Shown piece by piece: positions 53,206 through 62,637 of a stretch of 64,000 bases of DNA. Source of the DNA: Cupriavidus neocaledonicus (GTDB lineage Bacteria; Pseudomonadota; Gammaproteobacteria; Burkholderiales; Burkholderiaceae); contig NZ_AQUR01000104.1 of the NCBI RefSeq assembly GCF_000372525.1, forward strand, positions 62,001 through 126,000, in the 5' to 3' direction. The translations under genes were made by a program, and so were the position numbers. The notes under the pieces were generated by a model. That model did not search any database. It was not told the origin of the DNA and saw only the letters and a program-made list of their open reading frames with translations. Positions within the stretch are counted from its first letter, which is position 1, and each line of letters opens with the position of its first letter.

Positions 53206-53922
53206 ATGGAACTCCTGTTACTCAGCAACTCCTCCAGCGACGCGGGCTACCTCGTCCATGCCCACGCCGCGATCCGTGAACTGGCCGGCGGTCGCAACCG
53301 TGCCTGCTTCCTGCCGTTCGCCGGCGTCACGCGCGACTGGGACAGCTACGAAGCGCTGGTGCGCGACGCACTCGCTCCGGCCGGCATCGCCGTGCACTCG
53401 CCGCACCGGCTGGACCATGCGGATGGCGTACGGGCGGTGGCAGCGGCCGAACTGATCGTCATCGGCGGCGGCAACACCTTCCGGCTGCTGCAGTGCCTGC
53501 GCGAGCGCGGCCTGCTGCCTGTGATTGCGCGCCAGGTGGCCGCGGGCGCGGCACGCTATATCGGCTGGAGCGCCGGCACCAATGTCGCCTGCCCGACCAT
53601 CCGCACCACCAACGACATGCCGGTCGCCGACCCTGGCGGCCTCGACGCGCTCGGGCTGGTGCCGTTCCAGATCAACCCGCACTACTTCAACCTGGTGGTG
53701 CCCGGCTTCCGCGGCGAAACGCGCGACCAGCGGCTGGCCGAGTTCACGGTGCTGCAGCCGCGGACGCCGGTGCTGGGCCTGCCCGAAGGCAACTGGGTGC
53801 GGGTCTCGGGCGATCGCATGGAGATGGGTGGTGCGCATGGCGCACGCTGGTTCCTTGGCCAGCAGATCGTCGACGTCGCGCCCGGCGCATTGTCCGTGCC
53901 GGCTCCCGCCGCCGGCCTCTGA
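53206..53922 (+). CDS. pepE: Dipeptidase E (alpha-aspartyl dipeptidase, S51 family)
   Basis: 238 residues from ATG 53206. MELLLLSNSSSDAGYLVHAH is the PepE start; ELIVIGGGNTFRLLQCLRER and YIGWSAGTNVACPTIRTTND carry the oxyanion loop and the nucleophile serine (GWSAG); LVPFQINPHYFNLVVPGFRG and GLPEGNWVRV are conserved. It hydrolyses dipeptides with N-terminal aspartate. It lies directly downstream of the IclR gene, with a 37-base gap before the DUF1177 gene. A fused reading in the same frame through the IclR gene is an artefact. Confidence 0.93.
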   Translation: MELLLLSNSSSDAGYLVHAHAAIRELAGGRNRACFLPFAGVTRDWDSYEALVRDALAPAGIAVHSPHRLDHADGVRAVAAAELIVIGGGNTFRLLQCLRERGLLPVIARQVAAGAARYIGWSAGTNVACPTIRTTNDMPVADPGGLDALGLVPFQINPHYFNLVVPGFRGETRDQRLAEFTVLQPRTPVLGLPEGNWVRVSGDRMEMGGAHGARWFLGQQIVDVAPGALSVPAPAAGL

Positions 53923-53959
53923 CCCTCGCCATCCAGTCAAGCAAGGAACTTGAAGCAAG

Positions 53960-54883
53960 ATGTCCATCAAGCAGGTAATTGAATCGATCGAGCTGCTGTC
54001 CGCAGCCAGCGTCGACGGCGAGACCGTTGCCGCGTTGTTGCGCGCCCGCGGCATCCGCGACGTCACGGTGACGCGCGTGGAAGAGAACGGCCTCTACACC
54101 GACTTTCTCGCCTGCACCCTGCCCGGCCGCAATCCCGACGCGCCCGCGCTGGGCGTGGTCGGCCGCCTTGGCGGCGTCGGCGCGCGCCCGGCCGTGACCG
54201 GCCTGGTGTCGGATGCCGACGGCGCCATCGTCGCCGTCGCCACCGCGCTCAAGCTGGCCGACATGGCCGCCAGCGGCGATGTGCTGGCCGGCCCGGTGCG
54301 GATCCATACCCACATCTGCCCGCACGCCGCGACGCGGCCGCACCAGCCGGTGCCGATGATGAAATCGCCCTTCGCGATGCGCACGATGATGTCGCACGAG
54401 GTGCATCCCGGCATGGCGGCGATCCTTTCGGTCGACACCACGCGCGGCAACCGCTTCGTCAACCGCCGCGGCGTCGCGCTGACGCCGGTGGCGAAGCAAG
54501 GCTGGCTGTTGCGCCTGCCGGAGCGGATGCTGGACCTGATGGGCTGGGTCAGCGGCGAACTGCCGTCGGTGCTGCCGCTGACCACCCAGGACATCACCCC
54601 GTATGAGAATGGCCTGTGGCATGTCAATTCGATCATGCAGCCGGCCATCGTCACCGCGGCGCCGGTGGTGGGCGTGGCGCTGACCGCGCAGACCACCGTG
54701 CCGGGCTGCGCCACCGGCGTCACCAACGCCTTCGATATCGATGTGGCGACGCGCTTCTGCATCGAGGTCGCCAAGCAGTTCGGCCAGGGCCAGTGCGCCT
54801 TCTACGATGCCGAGGAATGGGCCGAGCTGCAGCGGCGCTACGGCTCGCTCGCGCACCTGCAGACCGTCGGGACCGAAGCATGA
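53960..54883 (+). CDS. DUF1177 family protein
   Basis: 307 residues, no signal or membrane segment. Conserved-looking stretches are RIHTHICPHAATRPHQPVPM, MRTMMSHEVHPGMAAILSVD, NRFVNRRGVALTPVAKQGWL, and TTVPGCATGVTNAFDIDVAT. Several His, Asp and Cys residues (HTHICPH, HEVHPG) suggest a metal-dependent hydrolase or lyase, but no mechanism is established for this family. It is between pepE and the AroM-like gene, whose ATG overlaps its stop (ATGA). I recognise the family from its context and motifs, not a known reaction. Confidence 0.78.
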   Translation: MSIKQVIESIELLSAASVDGETVAALLRARGIRDVTVTRVEENGLYTDFLACTLPGRNPDAPALGVVGRLGGVGARPAVTGLVSDADGAIVAVATALKLADMAASGDVLAGPVRIHTHICPHAATRPHQPVPMMKSPFAMRTMMSHEVHPGMAAILSVDTTRGNRFVNRRGVALTPVAKQGWLLRLPERMLDLMGWVSGELPSVLPLTTQDITPYENGLWHVNSIMQPAIVTAAPVVGVALTAQTTVPGCATGVTNAFDIDVATRFCIEVAKQFGQGQCAFYDAEEWAELQRRYGSLAHLQTVGTEA

Positions 54884-55587
54884 CCGCGGCCGCCCCCCGC
54901 CTGCCGCGCGTGGCCTTCGTCACCATCGGGCAGTCGCCGCGGACCGACGTGGTGCCGCAGATGATGGCCGACCTGGGCCTGCCGGCCGAAGTCGAAGAAT
55001 TCGGCATCCTGGACGCGCTGGGGTCCGACGAGATCGCCGCTCTGGCGCCCGCTGCGGGCGAGTACCGCTTCGCCAGCCGCCTGCGCGACGGCACGCAGGC
55101 GGTGATGGGCAAGCCGGCGGCCGAGGCCATGCTGGCGCGGCTGATGAACTCGCTCGACGACGGCGGCTTCGACGCGCTGGTGCCGCTGTGCACCGGCACC
55201 GCGCTGCCGCCGATGCAGTCGCTGGTGCTGGAACCGCAGCAGGTGGTGGACCACCTGACGGTAGCGCTGGCGCAGGGCTGCAGGCGGCTCGGCATCGTGC
55301 TGCCGCTGGCGGCGCAAATGAGCGGCTTTCACCTGATCCAGCCGGTGCCCTGCGAGCTGCGCGTCACGCATGCATCCCCCTATACCGATAGCGCCGAGAG
55401 CGATACCGGCCGCTTTGCGCAGGCGGGCGCGGCGCTGCGCGGCTGCGACCTGGTGGTGATGCACTGCATGGGCTACACCGAAGCCATGCGCGCCATGGTG
55501 GCGCGCCATGCGGGGGCTCCGGTGCTGCTGTCGAACCGCATGGTGGCACGGCTGCTGGGACAGGTACTGGCTGGCGCGGCGGCTTGA
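54880..55587 (+). CDS. AroM-like family protein
   Basis: 235 residues. LPRVAFVTIGQSPRTDVVPQ is the AroM start; FDALVPLCTGTALPP and GCDLVVMHCMGYTEAMRAMV each contain a Cys in a loop after a beta strand, the arrangement of the two catalytic cysteines of Asp/Glu/hydantoin racemases. AroM proteins have that fold, but their reaction is not established. Translation is coupled to DUF1177 (ATGA overlap). It may racemise or isomerise a peptide-derived amino acid or a related acid. Confidence 0.82.
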   Translation: MTAAAPRLPRVAFVTIGQSPRTDVVPQMMADLGLPAEVEEFGILDALGSDEIAALAPAAGEYRFASRLRDGTQAVMGKPAAEAMLARLMNSLDDGGFDALVPLCTGTALPPMQSLVLEPQQVVDHLTVALAQGCRRLGIVLPLAAQMSGFHLIQPVPCELRVTHASPYTDSAESDTGRFAQAGAALRGCDLVVMHCMGYTEAMRAMVARHAGAPVLLSNRMVARLLGQVLAGAAA

Positions 55588-55681
55588 TGGCGCGCACAGG
55601 ATTCGCGCACGCGGCGAACGCATTCAGGGTAAGGGCAAGCCCGCTGACAGATTGCCCATGACACTGCTGGAGCTGGAAGGC

Positions 55682-56674
55682 ATGGAAAAGGTAGGTAAGT
55701 GGAGGAAGCCGCTGGCAAGCGGCATGATGTGGATCGGCCTGGCCGCCGCGATGGTCCCCGCCGCGCAGGCGCAGGAATGGAAGCCGGCAAAGCCGGTGCG
55801 CCTGCTGGTGGGCTTTGCCCCGGGCGGCTCGGCCGACCTGCTGGCGCGGCTGGTGCAGGCGCCGCTGTCGGAAAGCCTGGGCGTGCCGGTGGTGGTGGAA
55901 AACGTGCCCGGCGCGGGTGGCAATATCGCCGCCGACAAGCTGGCCAAGGCGCCGGCCGACGGCTACACCATCGGCATGGGCGCTGCCGGCGCAATGGCGG
56001 TGACGCACGTGCTCAACCCCAAGGGCACGCCGTACAAGGCGGATGACTTCACCCCCATCGCCATGCTGGCGACGCAGCCCAATGTCGTGATCGTCAACCC
56101 GGCGCTGCCGGTCAAGACCATGGCCGACTTCACCGCGTACGTGAAAAAGACGCCACAGGTTACCTATGGCACCGCGGGCGTCGGCACGTCCAACCACCTG
56201 ATCGCCGAGACCATGCTGCATCGCCTCGGCATCGACATGGTCCACGCGCCGTACAAGGGCGCCACGCCGGTGATCACCGACCTGATGGGCGGCCATATCG
56301 CCATGACGGTGGATAACATCACCACCGCGGCGGCGCTCGCCAGGAGCGGCAAGGTCAAGGCGCTGGCGGTCACCGGCAGCAAGCGCTCGCCGTTGCTGCC
56401 GGAGGTCCCGACGCTGGCCGAGAGCGGCCTGAAGGACTTCAACATGCCGACCTGGCAAGGCATCTTCGGGCCGAAGGACCTGCCGAAGGCGATCGTGGTC
56501 CGCTACAACCAGGCGCTGGTCAAGGCGCTGGCGAATCCGGAAGTCAGGAAGAAGATGGCCGAATTCGGCTCCGAGCCGGTGGGCGATACGCCCGAGCACT
56601 TTGCCGGCTTCCTCGCGCAGGACCGCAAGATGTGGGCCGACGTGATCAAGGCGGCCAAGGTCACATTGGAATAA
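55682..56674 (+). CDS. Bug/TctC family tripartite tricarboxylate transporter receptor
   Basis: 330 residues from ATG 55682 with GGAG nine bases upstream; ATG 55658 is an alternative. The signal peptide ends near AAQAQEW. WKPAKPVRLLVGFAPGGSAD, VVVENVPGAGGNIAADKLAK, NVVIVNPALPVKTMADFTAY and YKGATPVITDLMGGHIAMTV are the Bug/TctC signature, with the beta-strand loops that bind carboxylates. No TctA/TctB permease is nearby, which is common for orphan Bug proteins in Cupriavidus and Bordetella. It ends the IclR-pepE-DUF1177-aroM cluster. Confidence 0.92.
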   Translation: MEKVGKWRKPLASGMMWIGLAAAMVPAAQAQEWKPAKPVRLLVGFAPGGSADLLARLVQAPLSESLGVPVVVENVPGAGGNIAADKLAKAPADGYTIGMGAAGAMAVTHVLNPKGTPYKADDFTPIAMLATQPNVVIVNPALPVKTMADFTAYVKKTPQVTYGTAGVGTSNHLIAETMLHRLGIDMVHAPYKGATPVITDLMGGHIAMTVDNITTAAALARSGKVKALAVTGSKRSPLLPEVPTLAESGLKDFNMPTWQGIFGPKDLPKAIVVRYNQALVKALANPEVRKKMAEFGSEPVGDTPEHFAGFLAQDRKMWADVIKAAKVTLE

Positions 56675-56718
56675 GGGCTGTCCGGTCGGCGGGCGCGGCT
56701 ACGTCGCCGCACGCCGCC

Positions 56719-57666
56719 TCACAGCTTGACCAGCCGCTCGGGCCGCAACGCGCCTTCGCGCATGCGTGCCACGCCCAGCAGCCGCGCCGGCTCGCCGGCA
56801 TAGACCCGCGCCAGGCTTTGCTCGGCCAGCACGGTGCCGGCCGGCAGGTCGCGCTGGGCAATGCGCTGCCCTTGCAGGAAGCGCCCCGCCGCCGCCGCAT
56901 CCAGCTGCACCGGCACGCATTTCTGCAGCAGGGCATCGACCGGCGCCAGCATGGCCGGGCGCTGCGCATCGTCCTGTGCCTCGATCTGCGCCAGCGTCAC
57001 CGCGCCATCGAGCGTCAGGTCGCCCACGGCAATGCGGCGCAGCCCCGTCAGGTGCGCGCCGCAACCCAGCGCTTCACCGATATCCTCGGCCAGCGTGCGG
57101 ATATAGGTGCCCTTGCTGCACGTCACCCGCATCTTGAACGATGGGGCTTCGGGCAAGGCGCAGTCCAGCAGTGCAATCGAACGGATCGTGACGCGCCGCG
57201 CCGCGCGCTCCACGGTCTGGCCGGCGCGCGCGTATTCGTACAGCGGACGGCCGTCCTTCTTCAGCGCCGAATGCATCGGCGGCACCTGCTCGATCTCGCC
57301 GACGAAGCCCCCCAGCACCCGCTCCACCGCGGCGCGGTCACAGGTGACCGGGCGCACGTCGAGCAGCTCGCCTTCGGCGTCGCCGGTGCTGGAGCGCGCG
57401 CCCAGGCGCACTTCGGCGTCATAGGTCTTGTCCGCCTCGAGCAGGTCCTGCGAGAACTTGGTGGCTTCGCCGAAACACAGCGGCAGCAGCCCGGTGGCGA
57501 GCGGATCGAGGGTGCCGGTATGGCCGGCCTTGGCCGCGCGCAACAGGCGCTTGGCACGCACCAGCGCGTCGTTGGACGACAGCCCCAGCGGCTTGTCGAG
57601 CAGCAGCACACCATGGACCTCGCGGCGCGGCAGTCGCGGCGGACGGTTGGCGTTGGAATCGGTCAT
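56719..57666 (-). CDS. truB: tRNA pseudouridine-55 synthase TruB
   Basis: 315 residues from ATG 57666. HGVLLLDKPLGLSSNDALVR is the start motif, AKAGHTGTLDPLATGLLPLC holds the catalytic Asp, and SKGTYIRTLAEDIGEALGCG is the second motif. It makes the universal T-loop pseudouridine 55. It is downstream of rbfA on the same strand. The convergent bug gene ends 44 bases away. Confidence 0.97.
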   Translation of the reverse strand: MTDSNANRPPRLPRREVHGVLLLDKPLGLSSNDALVRAKRLLRAAKAGHTGTLDPLATGLLPLCFGEATKFSQDLLEADKTYDAEVRLGARSSTGDAEGELLDVRPVTCDRAAVERVLGGFVGEIEQVPPMHSALKKDGRPLYEYARAGQTVERAARRVTIRSIALLDCALPEAPSFKMRVTCSKGTYIRTLAEDIGEALGCGAHLTGLRRIAVGDLTLDGAVTLAQIEAQDDAQRPAMLAPVDALLQKCVPVQLDAAAAGRFLQGQRIAQRDLPAGTVLAEQSLARVYAGEPARLLGVARMREGALRPERLVKL

Positions 57667-57748
57667 CGGGAACAAGCGAAAGGCGGCGAGGCGCAACGCG
57701 CGGCGACCGCGCCAGCAGAGCCCATGCCGGCCGGCATGGGCGCCGGCA

Positions 57749-58120
57749 TCAGTCTTCGTCTTTCGAACGCGTAGCGTTCGCTTCGTTGATCAGCCGGGAC
57801 ATCTCGATCGCGTGTTCGACCGAGGTGTCGTGATGGAAATGCAGCGTCGGCACGGTATGGATGTGCAGGCGCTTGAACAGCAGCGAGTGCAGGTAGCCGG
57901 CCTTCTCGTTCAGGATGGCTTCGGCCTGGGCCGCTTCGGCACCCAGCACGGTGAAGTACACCTTGGCGTGCGCGTAGTCGGGCGTCAGCGTGACGGACTG
58001 CAGCGTGACCAGGCCGAGGCGCGGGTCGCGCAGTTCGCGCTGGATCATCTCGGCCAGGTCCTTCTGGATCTGGTCAGAGATGCGGAGATTGCGGGAGGAG
58101 ATATTGCCTTTCTTGGCCAT
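57749..58120 (-). CDS. rbfA: Ribosome-binding factor A
   Basis: 123 residues. SRNLRISDQIQKDLAEMIQR, ELRDPRLGLVTLQSVTLTPD and YAHAKVYFTVLGAEAAQAEA, LHTVPTLHFHHD-like (HIHTVPTLHFHHDTSVEHAI) are the RbfA signature. It helps late 30S assembly and cold adaptation. It lies between infB and truB, the conserved nusA-operon order. Confidence 0.97.
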   Translation of the reverse strand: MAKKGNISSRNLRISDQIQKDLAEMIQRELRDPRLGLVTLQSVTLTPDYAHAKVYFTVLGAEAAQAEAILNEKAGYLHSLLFKRLHIHTVPTLHFHHDTSVEHAIEMSRLINEANATRSKDED

Positions 58121-58180
58121 GCAATACAGTCTGGTCGAGATGACAACGGCAGGCCGAAGCCTGCCGTTGCTTGCGACGCC

Positions 58181-61072
58181 TTACAGCGTGCGCGCCACCT
58201 CTGTGATTTCGTACACCTCGAGCTGGTCGCCTTCCTGAACATCGTTGAAGTTCTTGATCGACAGACCGCACTCGAAGCCTTGCTTGACTTCCTTGACGTC
58301 GTCCTTGAAGCGCTTGAGCGAATCCAGCTCGCCGTCGTGGATGACCACGTTGTTGCGCAGCACGCGCACCAGCGAACTGCGCTTGACCACGCCGTCGGTG
58401 ACCATACAGCCGGCCACCGCGCCGACCTTCGGCACGCGGAACACCTGGCGCACCTCGACCGTGCCAGTAGTGGTTTCGCGCTTCTCCGGCGCCAGCATGC
58501 CCGACATCGCCGCCTTGATCTCGTCTACCGCATCGTAAATGATGTTGTAGTAGCGGATATCGATGCCGTTGTGCTCGGCCAGCTTGCGCGCGCCCGCATC
58601 GGCACGCACGTTGAAGCCGATGATGACGGCCTTCGAGGCCGTCGCCAGGTTGACGTCGGACTCGGAGATGCCACCCACGCCGCCGTGCACGATCTGCACC
58701 CGCACCTCGGCGGTCGACAGCTTCTGCAGCGACTGCACCAGCGCTTCCTGCGAACCCTGCACGTCGGCCTTGACGATCAGCGGCAGCGTCTGCACTTCGC
58801 CTTCGGCCATCTGCTCCAGCATGTTCTCGAGCTTGGCGGCCTGTTGCTTGGCCAGCTTCACGTCGCGGAACTTGCCCTGGCGGAACAGCGCGATTTCGCG
58901 CGCCTTGCGCTCGTCCGGCAGCACCAGCACTTCCTCGCCGGCGGCGGGCACTTCGGACAGGCCCTGGATTTCGACCGGGATCGACGGGCCGGCCTCCTTG
59001 GTGGCCTTGCCGTTCTCGTCCAGCATGGCGCGCACGCGGCCGTAGGCGCTGCCAGCCAGCACCACATCGCCACGCTTGAGCGTGCCGCTGCTGACCAGGA
59101 TGGTGGCGATCGGGCCCTTACCCTTGTCGAGCTGGGCTTCCACCACCAGGCCCTTGGCCGGGGCGTCCACCGGTGCCTTCAGTTCCAGCACTTCGGCCTG
59201 CAGCGACACCTGCTCCAGCAGGTCTTCGATGCCGGCGCCGGTCTTGGCGGACACCGGCACGAACGGCGAATCGCCGCCGTATTCTTCCGGCACCACCTGC
59301 TCGGCCACCAGTTCCTGCTTGACGCGGTCCGGGTTGGCTTCGGGCTTGTCGACCTTGTTGATCGCCACCACGATCGGCACGCCGGCAGCCTTGGCGTGCG
59401 CGATGGCTTCCTTGGTCTGCGGCATCACGCCGTCGTCGGCAGCGACCACCAGGATAACGATGTCGGTGGCCTTGGCACCGCGGGCACGCATGGCCGTGAA
59501 GGCCTCGTGACCCGGGGTATCCAGGAAGGTGATCACGCCGCGGTCGGTTTCCACATGGTAGGCACCGATATGCTGCGTAATGCCGCCGGCTTCGCCCGCG
59601 GCCACCTTGGTGCGGCGGATGTAGTCCAGCAGCGAGGTCTTGCCGTGGTCGACGTGACCCATCACGGTCACCACCGGCGGACGCGGCAGCAGTTCGGCGT
59701 CTTCGTGCTCTTCGCCGTCGACCACCAGCAGCGCTTCCGGATCGTCCAGCTTGGCGGCGTACGCCTTGTGGCCCATTTCTTCCACCACGATCATGGCGGT
59801 TTCCTGGTCCAGCACCTGGTTGATCGTCACCATCTGGCCGAGCTTCATCATCTGCTTGATGACCTCGGATGCCTTGACCGCCATCTTGTGGGCCAGGTCG
59901 GCCACCGAGATGGTTTCCGGCACGTGCACTTCGCGCACCACCGGTTCGGTCGGCGCCTGGAAGTTGCTGCGGCTGTCGTCATGCTGCTGCTGACGGCCGC
60001 CACGGCCGCGCGGGCCACCGCGCCAGCCGCCCACGCCGCCCGACGAATCGCCGCGCGTCTTCAGGCCGCTGCCCTTCTTGCGGCTGCCTTCGTCCTGCCA
60101 CGTCGACGAGGTGCCGGCCTTGACGACCTTGCCCTTCTTGTCGGTGGTGGTGGTAGCGGTGGCGGTCACCGGCTTCTTCTCGCCCGGCTTGGCCTCGGTG
60201 CCGGCCGGCTTCACCGGCTTGTGCAGCGTACCGGTCTGCTCGGCCTTCTTTTCCTCGGCCTTGCGCTCGGATGGCGCCTTGAGCACGCGTGCCGGCGCGT
60301 TCAGCATCTGCTGGATCGCACGGGCCTCGGCTTCGGCGGCCTCGCGGCGCTTGCGCGCGGCGATTTCCTGCTCGGCGCGGGCCTTGTCGGCGGCAGCCTT
60401 GGCCTCGTCGGCAGCCTTCTGCGCCTCGGCGCGTTCGGCGGCGACGCGGGCCTTCTCGTCCTCGGCCTTCTTGCGCGAGGCGTCCTCGTTGGCTTCGGTC
60501 ACGGCGCGCGATGCGGCAGCCTCTTCCTCGGCCTTGCGGGCGGCGAGTTCGGCCTGGCGGCGCTGTTCGGCCTCGAGTGCCTCCTGGCGCGCGCGGCGCT
60601 CGGCTTCCTCGCGCTCGGCGGCCTCCCGGGCGGCCTTGGCCTCGGCTTCCTGGCGCGCCAGCTGCTCGGCCTGGCGGCGCTCTTCCGCTTCGCGGCGCGC
60701 CTCCTCGGCAGCATCGACGACCTGGGCCTGGGCCTCGGCGCCATCGGCCTGCGGCTCCTGGGCAGCGTCGTCGCGCTTGATCAGCACGCGCTTCTTGCGC
60801 ACTTCCACCTGGACCGTGCGGGTCTTGCCGGTGGCGTCCGACTGGCGGATCTCGGAGGTTTCGCGCTTGGTCAGTGTGATCTTCTTGCGGGCGCTGTCGT
60901 CGGCCTGGCCGTGCGAGCGCTTCAGATAGTCCAGCAGCCTGGTCTTATCCGATTCCGTGATGATGTCTTCTGGCGTCGCTTTGCCCACCCCAGCCGCCTG
61001 CAATTGTTCCAGCAGGGCAGCTGCGCTGCGACTCAGTTCTGCGGCCAGTTGGGCAACTGTTGTGCTTGCCAT
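58181..61072 (-). CDS. infB: Translation initiation factor IF-2
   Basis: 963 residues. The IF2 N-terminal module starts ASTTVAQLAAELSRSAAALL. A very long, charged Ala/Glu/Lys/Arg linker (about 95-330) precedes a glycine-rich patch (SSGGVGGWRGGPRGRGGRQQ, about 340-365) and a basic-acidic bridge. The G domain has TVMGHVDHGKTSLLDYIRRT, ITFLDTPGHEAF and VAINKVDKPEANPD, followed by domains III and IV to the C-terminus. It is the third gene of rimP-nusA-infB-rbfA-truB. Confidence 0.98.
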   Translation of the reverse strand: MASTTVAQLAAELSRSAAALLEQLQAAGVGKATPEDIITESDKTRLLDYLKRSHGQADDSARKKITLTKRETSEIRQSDATGKTRTVQVEVRKKRVLIKRDDAAQEPQADGAEAQAQVVDAAEEARREAEERRQAEQLARQEAEAKAAREAAEREEAERRARQEALEAEQRRQAELAARKAEEEAAASRAVTEANEDASRKKAEDEKARVAAERAEAQKAADEAKAAADKARAEQEIAARKRREAAEAEARAIQQMLNAPARVLKAPSERKAEEKKAEQTGTLHKPVKPAGTEAKPGEKKPVTATATTTTDKKGKVVKAGTSSTWQDEGSRKKGSGLKTRGDSSGGVGGWRGGPRGRGGRQQQHDDSRSNFQAPTEPVVREVHVPETISVADLAHKMAVKASEVIKQMMKLGQMVTINQVLDQETAMIVVEEMGHKAYAAKLDDPEALLVVDGEEHEDAELLPRPPVVTVMGHVDHGKTSLLDYIRRTKVAAGEAGGITQHIGAYHVETDRGVITFLDTPGHEAFTAMRARGAKATDIVILVVAADDGVMPQTKEAIAHAKAAGVPIVVAINKVDKPEANPDRVKQELVAEQVVPEEYGGDSPFVPVSAKTGAGIEDLLEQVSLQAEVLELKAPVDAPAKGLVVEAQLDKGKGPIATILVSSGTLKRGDVVLAGSAYGRVRAMLDENGKATKEAGPSIPVEIQGLSEVPAAGEEVLVLPDERKAREIALFRQGKFRDVKLAKQQAAKLENMLEQMAEGEVQTLPLIVKADVQGSQEALVQSLQKLSTAEVRVQIVHGGVGGISESDVNLATASKAVIIGFNVRADAGARKLAEHNGIDIRYYNIIYDAVDEIKAAMSGMLAPEKRETTTGTVEVRQVFRVPKVGAVAGCMVTDGVVKRSSLVRVLRNNVVIHDGELDSLKRFKDDVKEVKQGFECGLSIKNFNDVQEGDQLEVYEITEVARTL

Positions 61073-61161
61073 TCAAACCCTTTCAATGCTTGGTTTCTAC
61101 GTCGGGACAAATTGTTGCGGAAAGCGCGCCCTGCCCGGTTTCAGCGGCCAGGGCGTGTCCC

Positions 61162-62637
61162 TCAGTTGAACCAATGTTCCCGTGCTTTCATGATCAGCGA
61201 CTTGGCTTCTTCCTCGCTGACACCGGTCATCTCGACCAGCTCGTCCACGGCCAGTTCGGCCAGGTCGTCACGCGTATGGATATCGCCTTCGGCCAGCTTG
61301 CCGATCAGTTCCGGGTTGAGGCCGTCGAGCGAGCGCAGGTCCTGCGACACCTCTTCCACCTTTTCTTCCCGGGCCAGTTCCATCGTCAGGAGCGCATCAC
61401 GCGCGCGATTGCGCAGCTCGTTGACGGTGTCTTCGTCAAAGGCCTCGATCTCCATCATTTCACTGATGGGGACATAAGCCACTTCTTCCAGCGTGGAGAA
61501 GCCTTCCTCGATCAGGATGTCGGCGACTTCCTCGTCCACGTCCAGCTTGGACATGAACAGCTTGCGCACCACATCGCTTTCCTCGGCCTGCTTCTGCGCC
61601 GATTCTTCCTGCGTCATGATGTTGATCTGCCAGCCGGTCAGCTCGGACGCCAGGCGCACGTTCTGACCGCTGCGGCCGATGGCGACGGCGAGGTTTTCCT
61701 CGTCGACCACCACGTCCATGCTGTGCTTCTCTTCATCGACCACGATCGACTGCACCTGCGCCGGCGCCAGCGCGCCGATCACGAACTGCGCCGGGTCTTC
61801 CGACCACAGCACAATGTCCACCGCCTCGCCGCCGATCTCGTTGCGCACCGCGGTGACGCGCGTGCCACGCACGCCCACGCAGGTGCCGATCGGGTCGATG
61901 CGCTTGTCGTGCGCGACCACCGCGATCTTGGCGCGCACGCCCGGGTCGCGGGCCGCCGCCTTGATCTCCAGCAGGCCCTGTTCCATTTCAGGCACTTCGT
62001 TCTCGAAGAGCTTGATCAGGAAATCGGGCGCTGTGCGCGACAGCTCGATCTGCGGGCCACGCGCGGCGCGGTCTACATTGAGGATATAGGCGCGCACACG
62101 GTCGCCGGTGCGCAGGTTTTCCTTGGGAATGATCTGGTCGCGGGCCAGCAGCGCTTCGACGCGGCCGGATTCGACGATCAGGCCCTTCTTGTCGGCGCGC
62201 TTGACCGTGCCGGTCATGATCTTTTCGCCGCGGTCGAGGTAGTCGTTCAGGATCTGCTCGCGCTCGGCGTCGCGGATGCGCTGCAGGATCACCTGCTTGG
62301 CGGCCTGCGCGCCGATGCGGCCGAACTCGACCGATTCGATTTGCTGCTCGATATAGTCACCCAGCTCGATGCCCGGGTTTTCCTCGCGGGCCTCGAACAG
62401 CAGGATCTGCTTGTCCGGCTCCTGCAAGCCCAGCTCGTCGGGAACGACCAGCCAGCGGCGGAAGGTTTCATGCTCGCCCGACTCGCGATCGATCGCGACA
62501 CGGATATCCACGTCTTCCTCGAAACGCTTCTTGGTGGCCGAGGCGAGCGCCGCCTCCAGGGCACCGAATACCACATCCTTGTCGACGTTCTTCTCACGCG
62601 CAAGCGCATCGACGAGCAACAGAACTTCGCGGCTCAT
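61162..62637 (-). CDS. nusA: Transcription termination/antitermination factor NusA
   Basis: 491 residues. Order: NTD (EVLLLVDALAREKNVDKDVV), S1 domain, KH1/KH2 (VVAHDKRIDPIGTCVGVRGT, VAIGRSGQNVRLASELTGWQ), and two acidic C-terminal repeats (FDEDTVNELRNRARDALLTM, GVSEEEAKSLIMKAREHWFN) that bind alpha-CTD or boxA factors in enterics. Its start overlaps the rimP stop by four bases. Confidence 0.98.
   Translation of the reverse strand: MSREVLLLVDALAREKNVDKDVVFGALEAALASATKKRFEEDVDIRVAIDRESGEHETFRRWLVVPDELGLQEPDKQILLFEAREENPGIELGDYIEQQIESVEFGRIGAQAAKQVILQRIRDAEREQILNDYLDRGEKIMTGTVKRADKKGLIVESGRVEALLARDQIIPKENLRTGDRVRAYILNVDRAARGPQIELSRTAPDFLIKLFENEVPEMEQGLLEIKAAARDPGVRAKIAVVAHDKRIDPIGTCVGVRGTRVTAVRNEIGGEAVDIVLWSEDPAQFVIGALAPAQVQSIVVDEEKHSMDVVVDEENLAVAIGRSGQNVRLASELTGWQINIMTQEESAQKQAEESDVVRKLFMSKLDVDEEVADILIEEGFSTLEEVAYVPISEMMEIEAFDEDTVNELRNRARDALLTMELAREEKVEEVSQDLRSLDGLNPELIGKLAEGDIHTRDDLAELAVDELVEMTGVSEEEAKSLIMKAREHWFN

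Noticed and set aside
57428..61477. Long open frame antisense to infB, rbfA and truB
   Set aside because: Its composition is the mirror of the GC-rich coding strand (Ser/Ala/Arg runs); no ribosome site or motifs; the opposite strand holds unmistakable genes.
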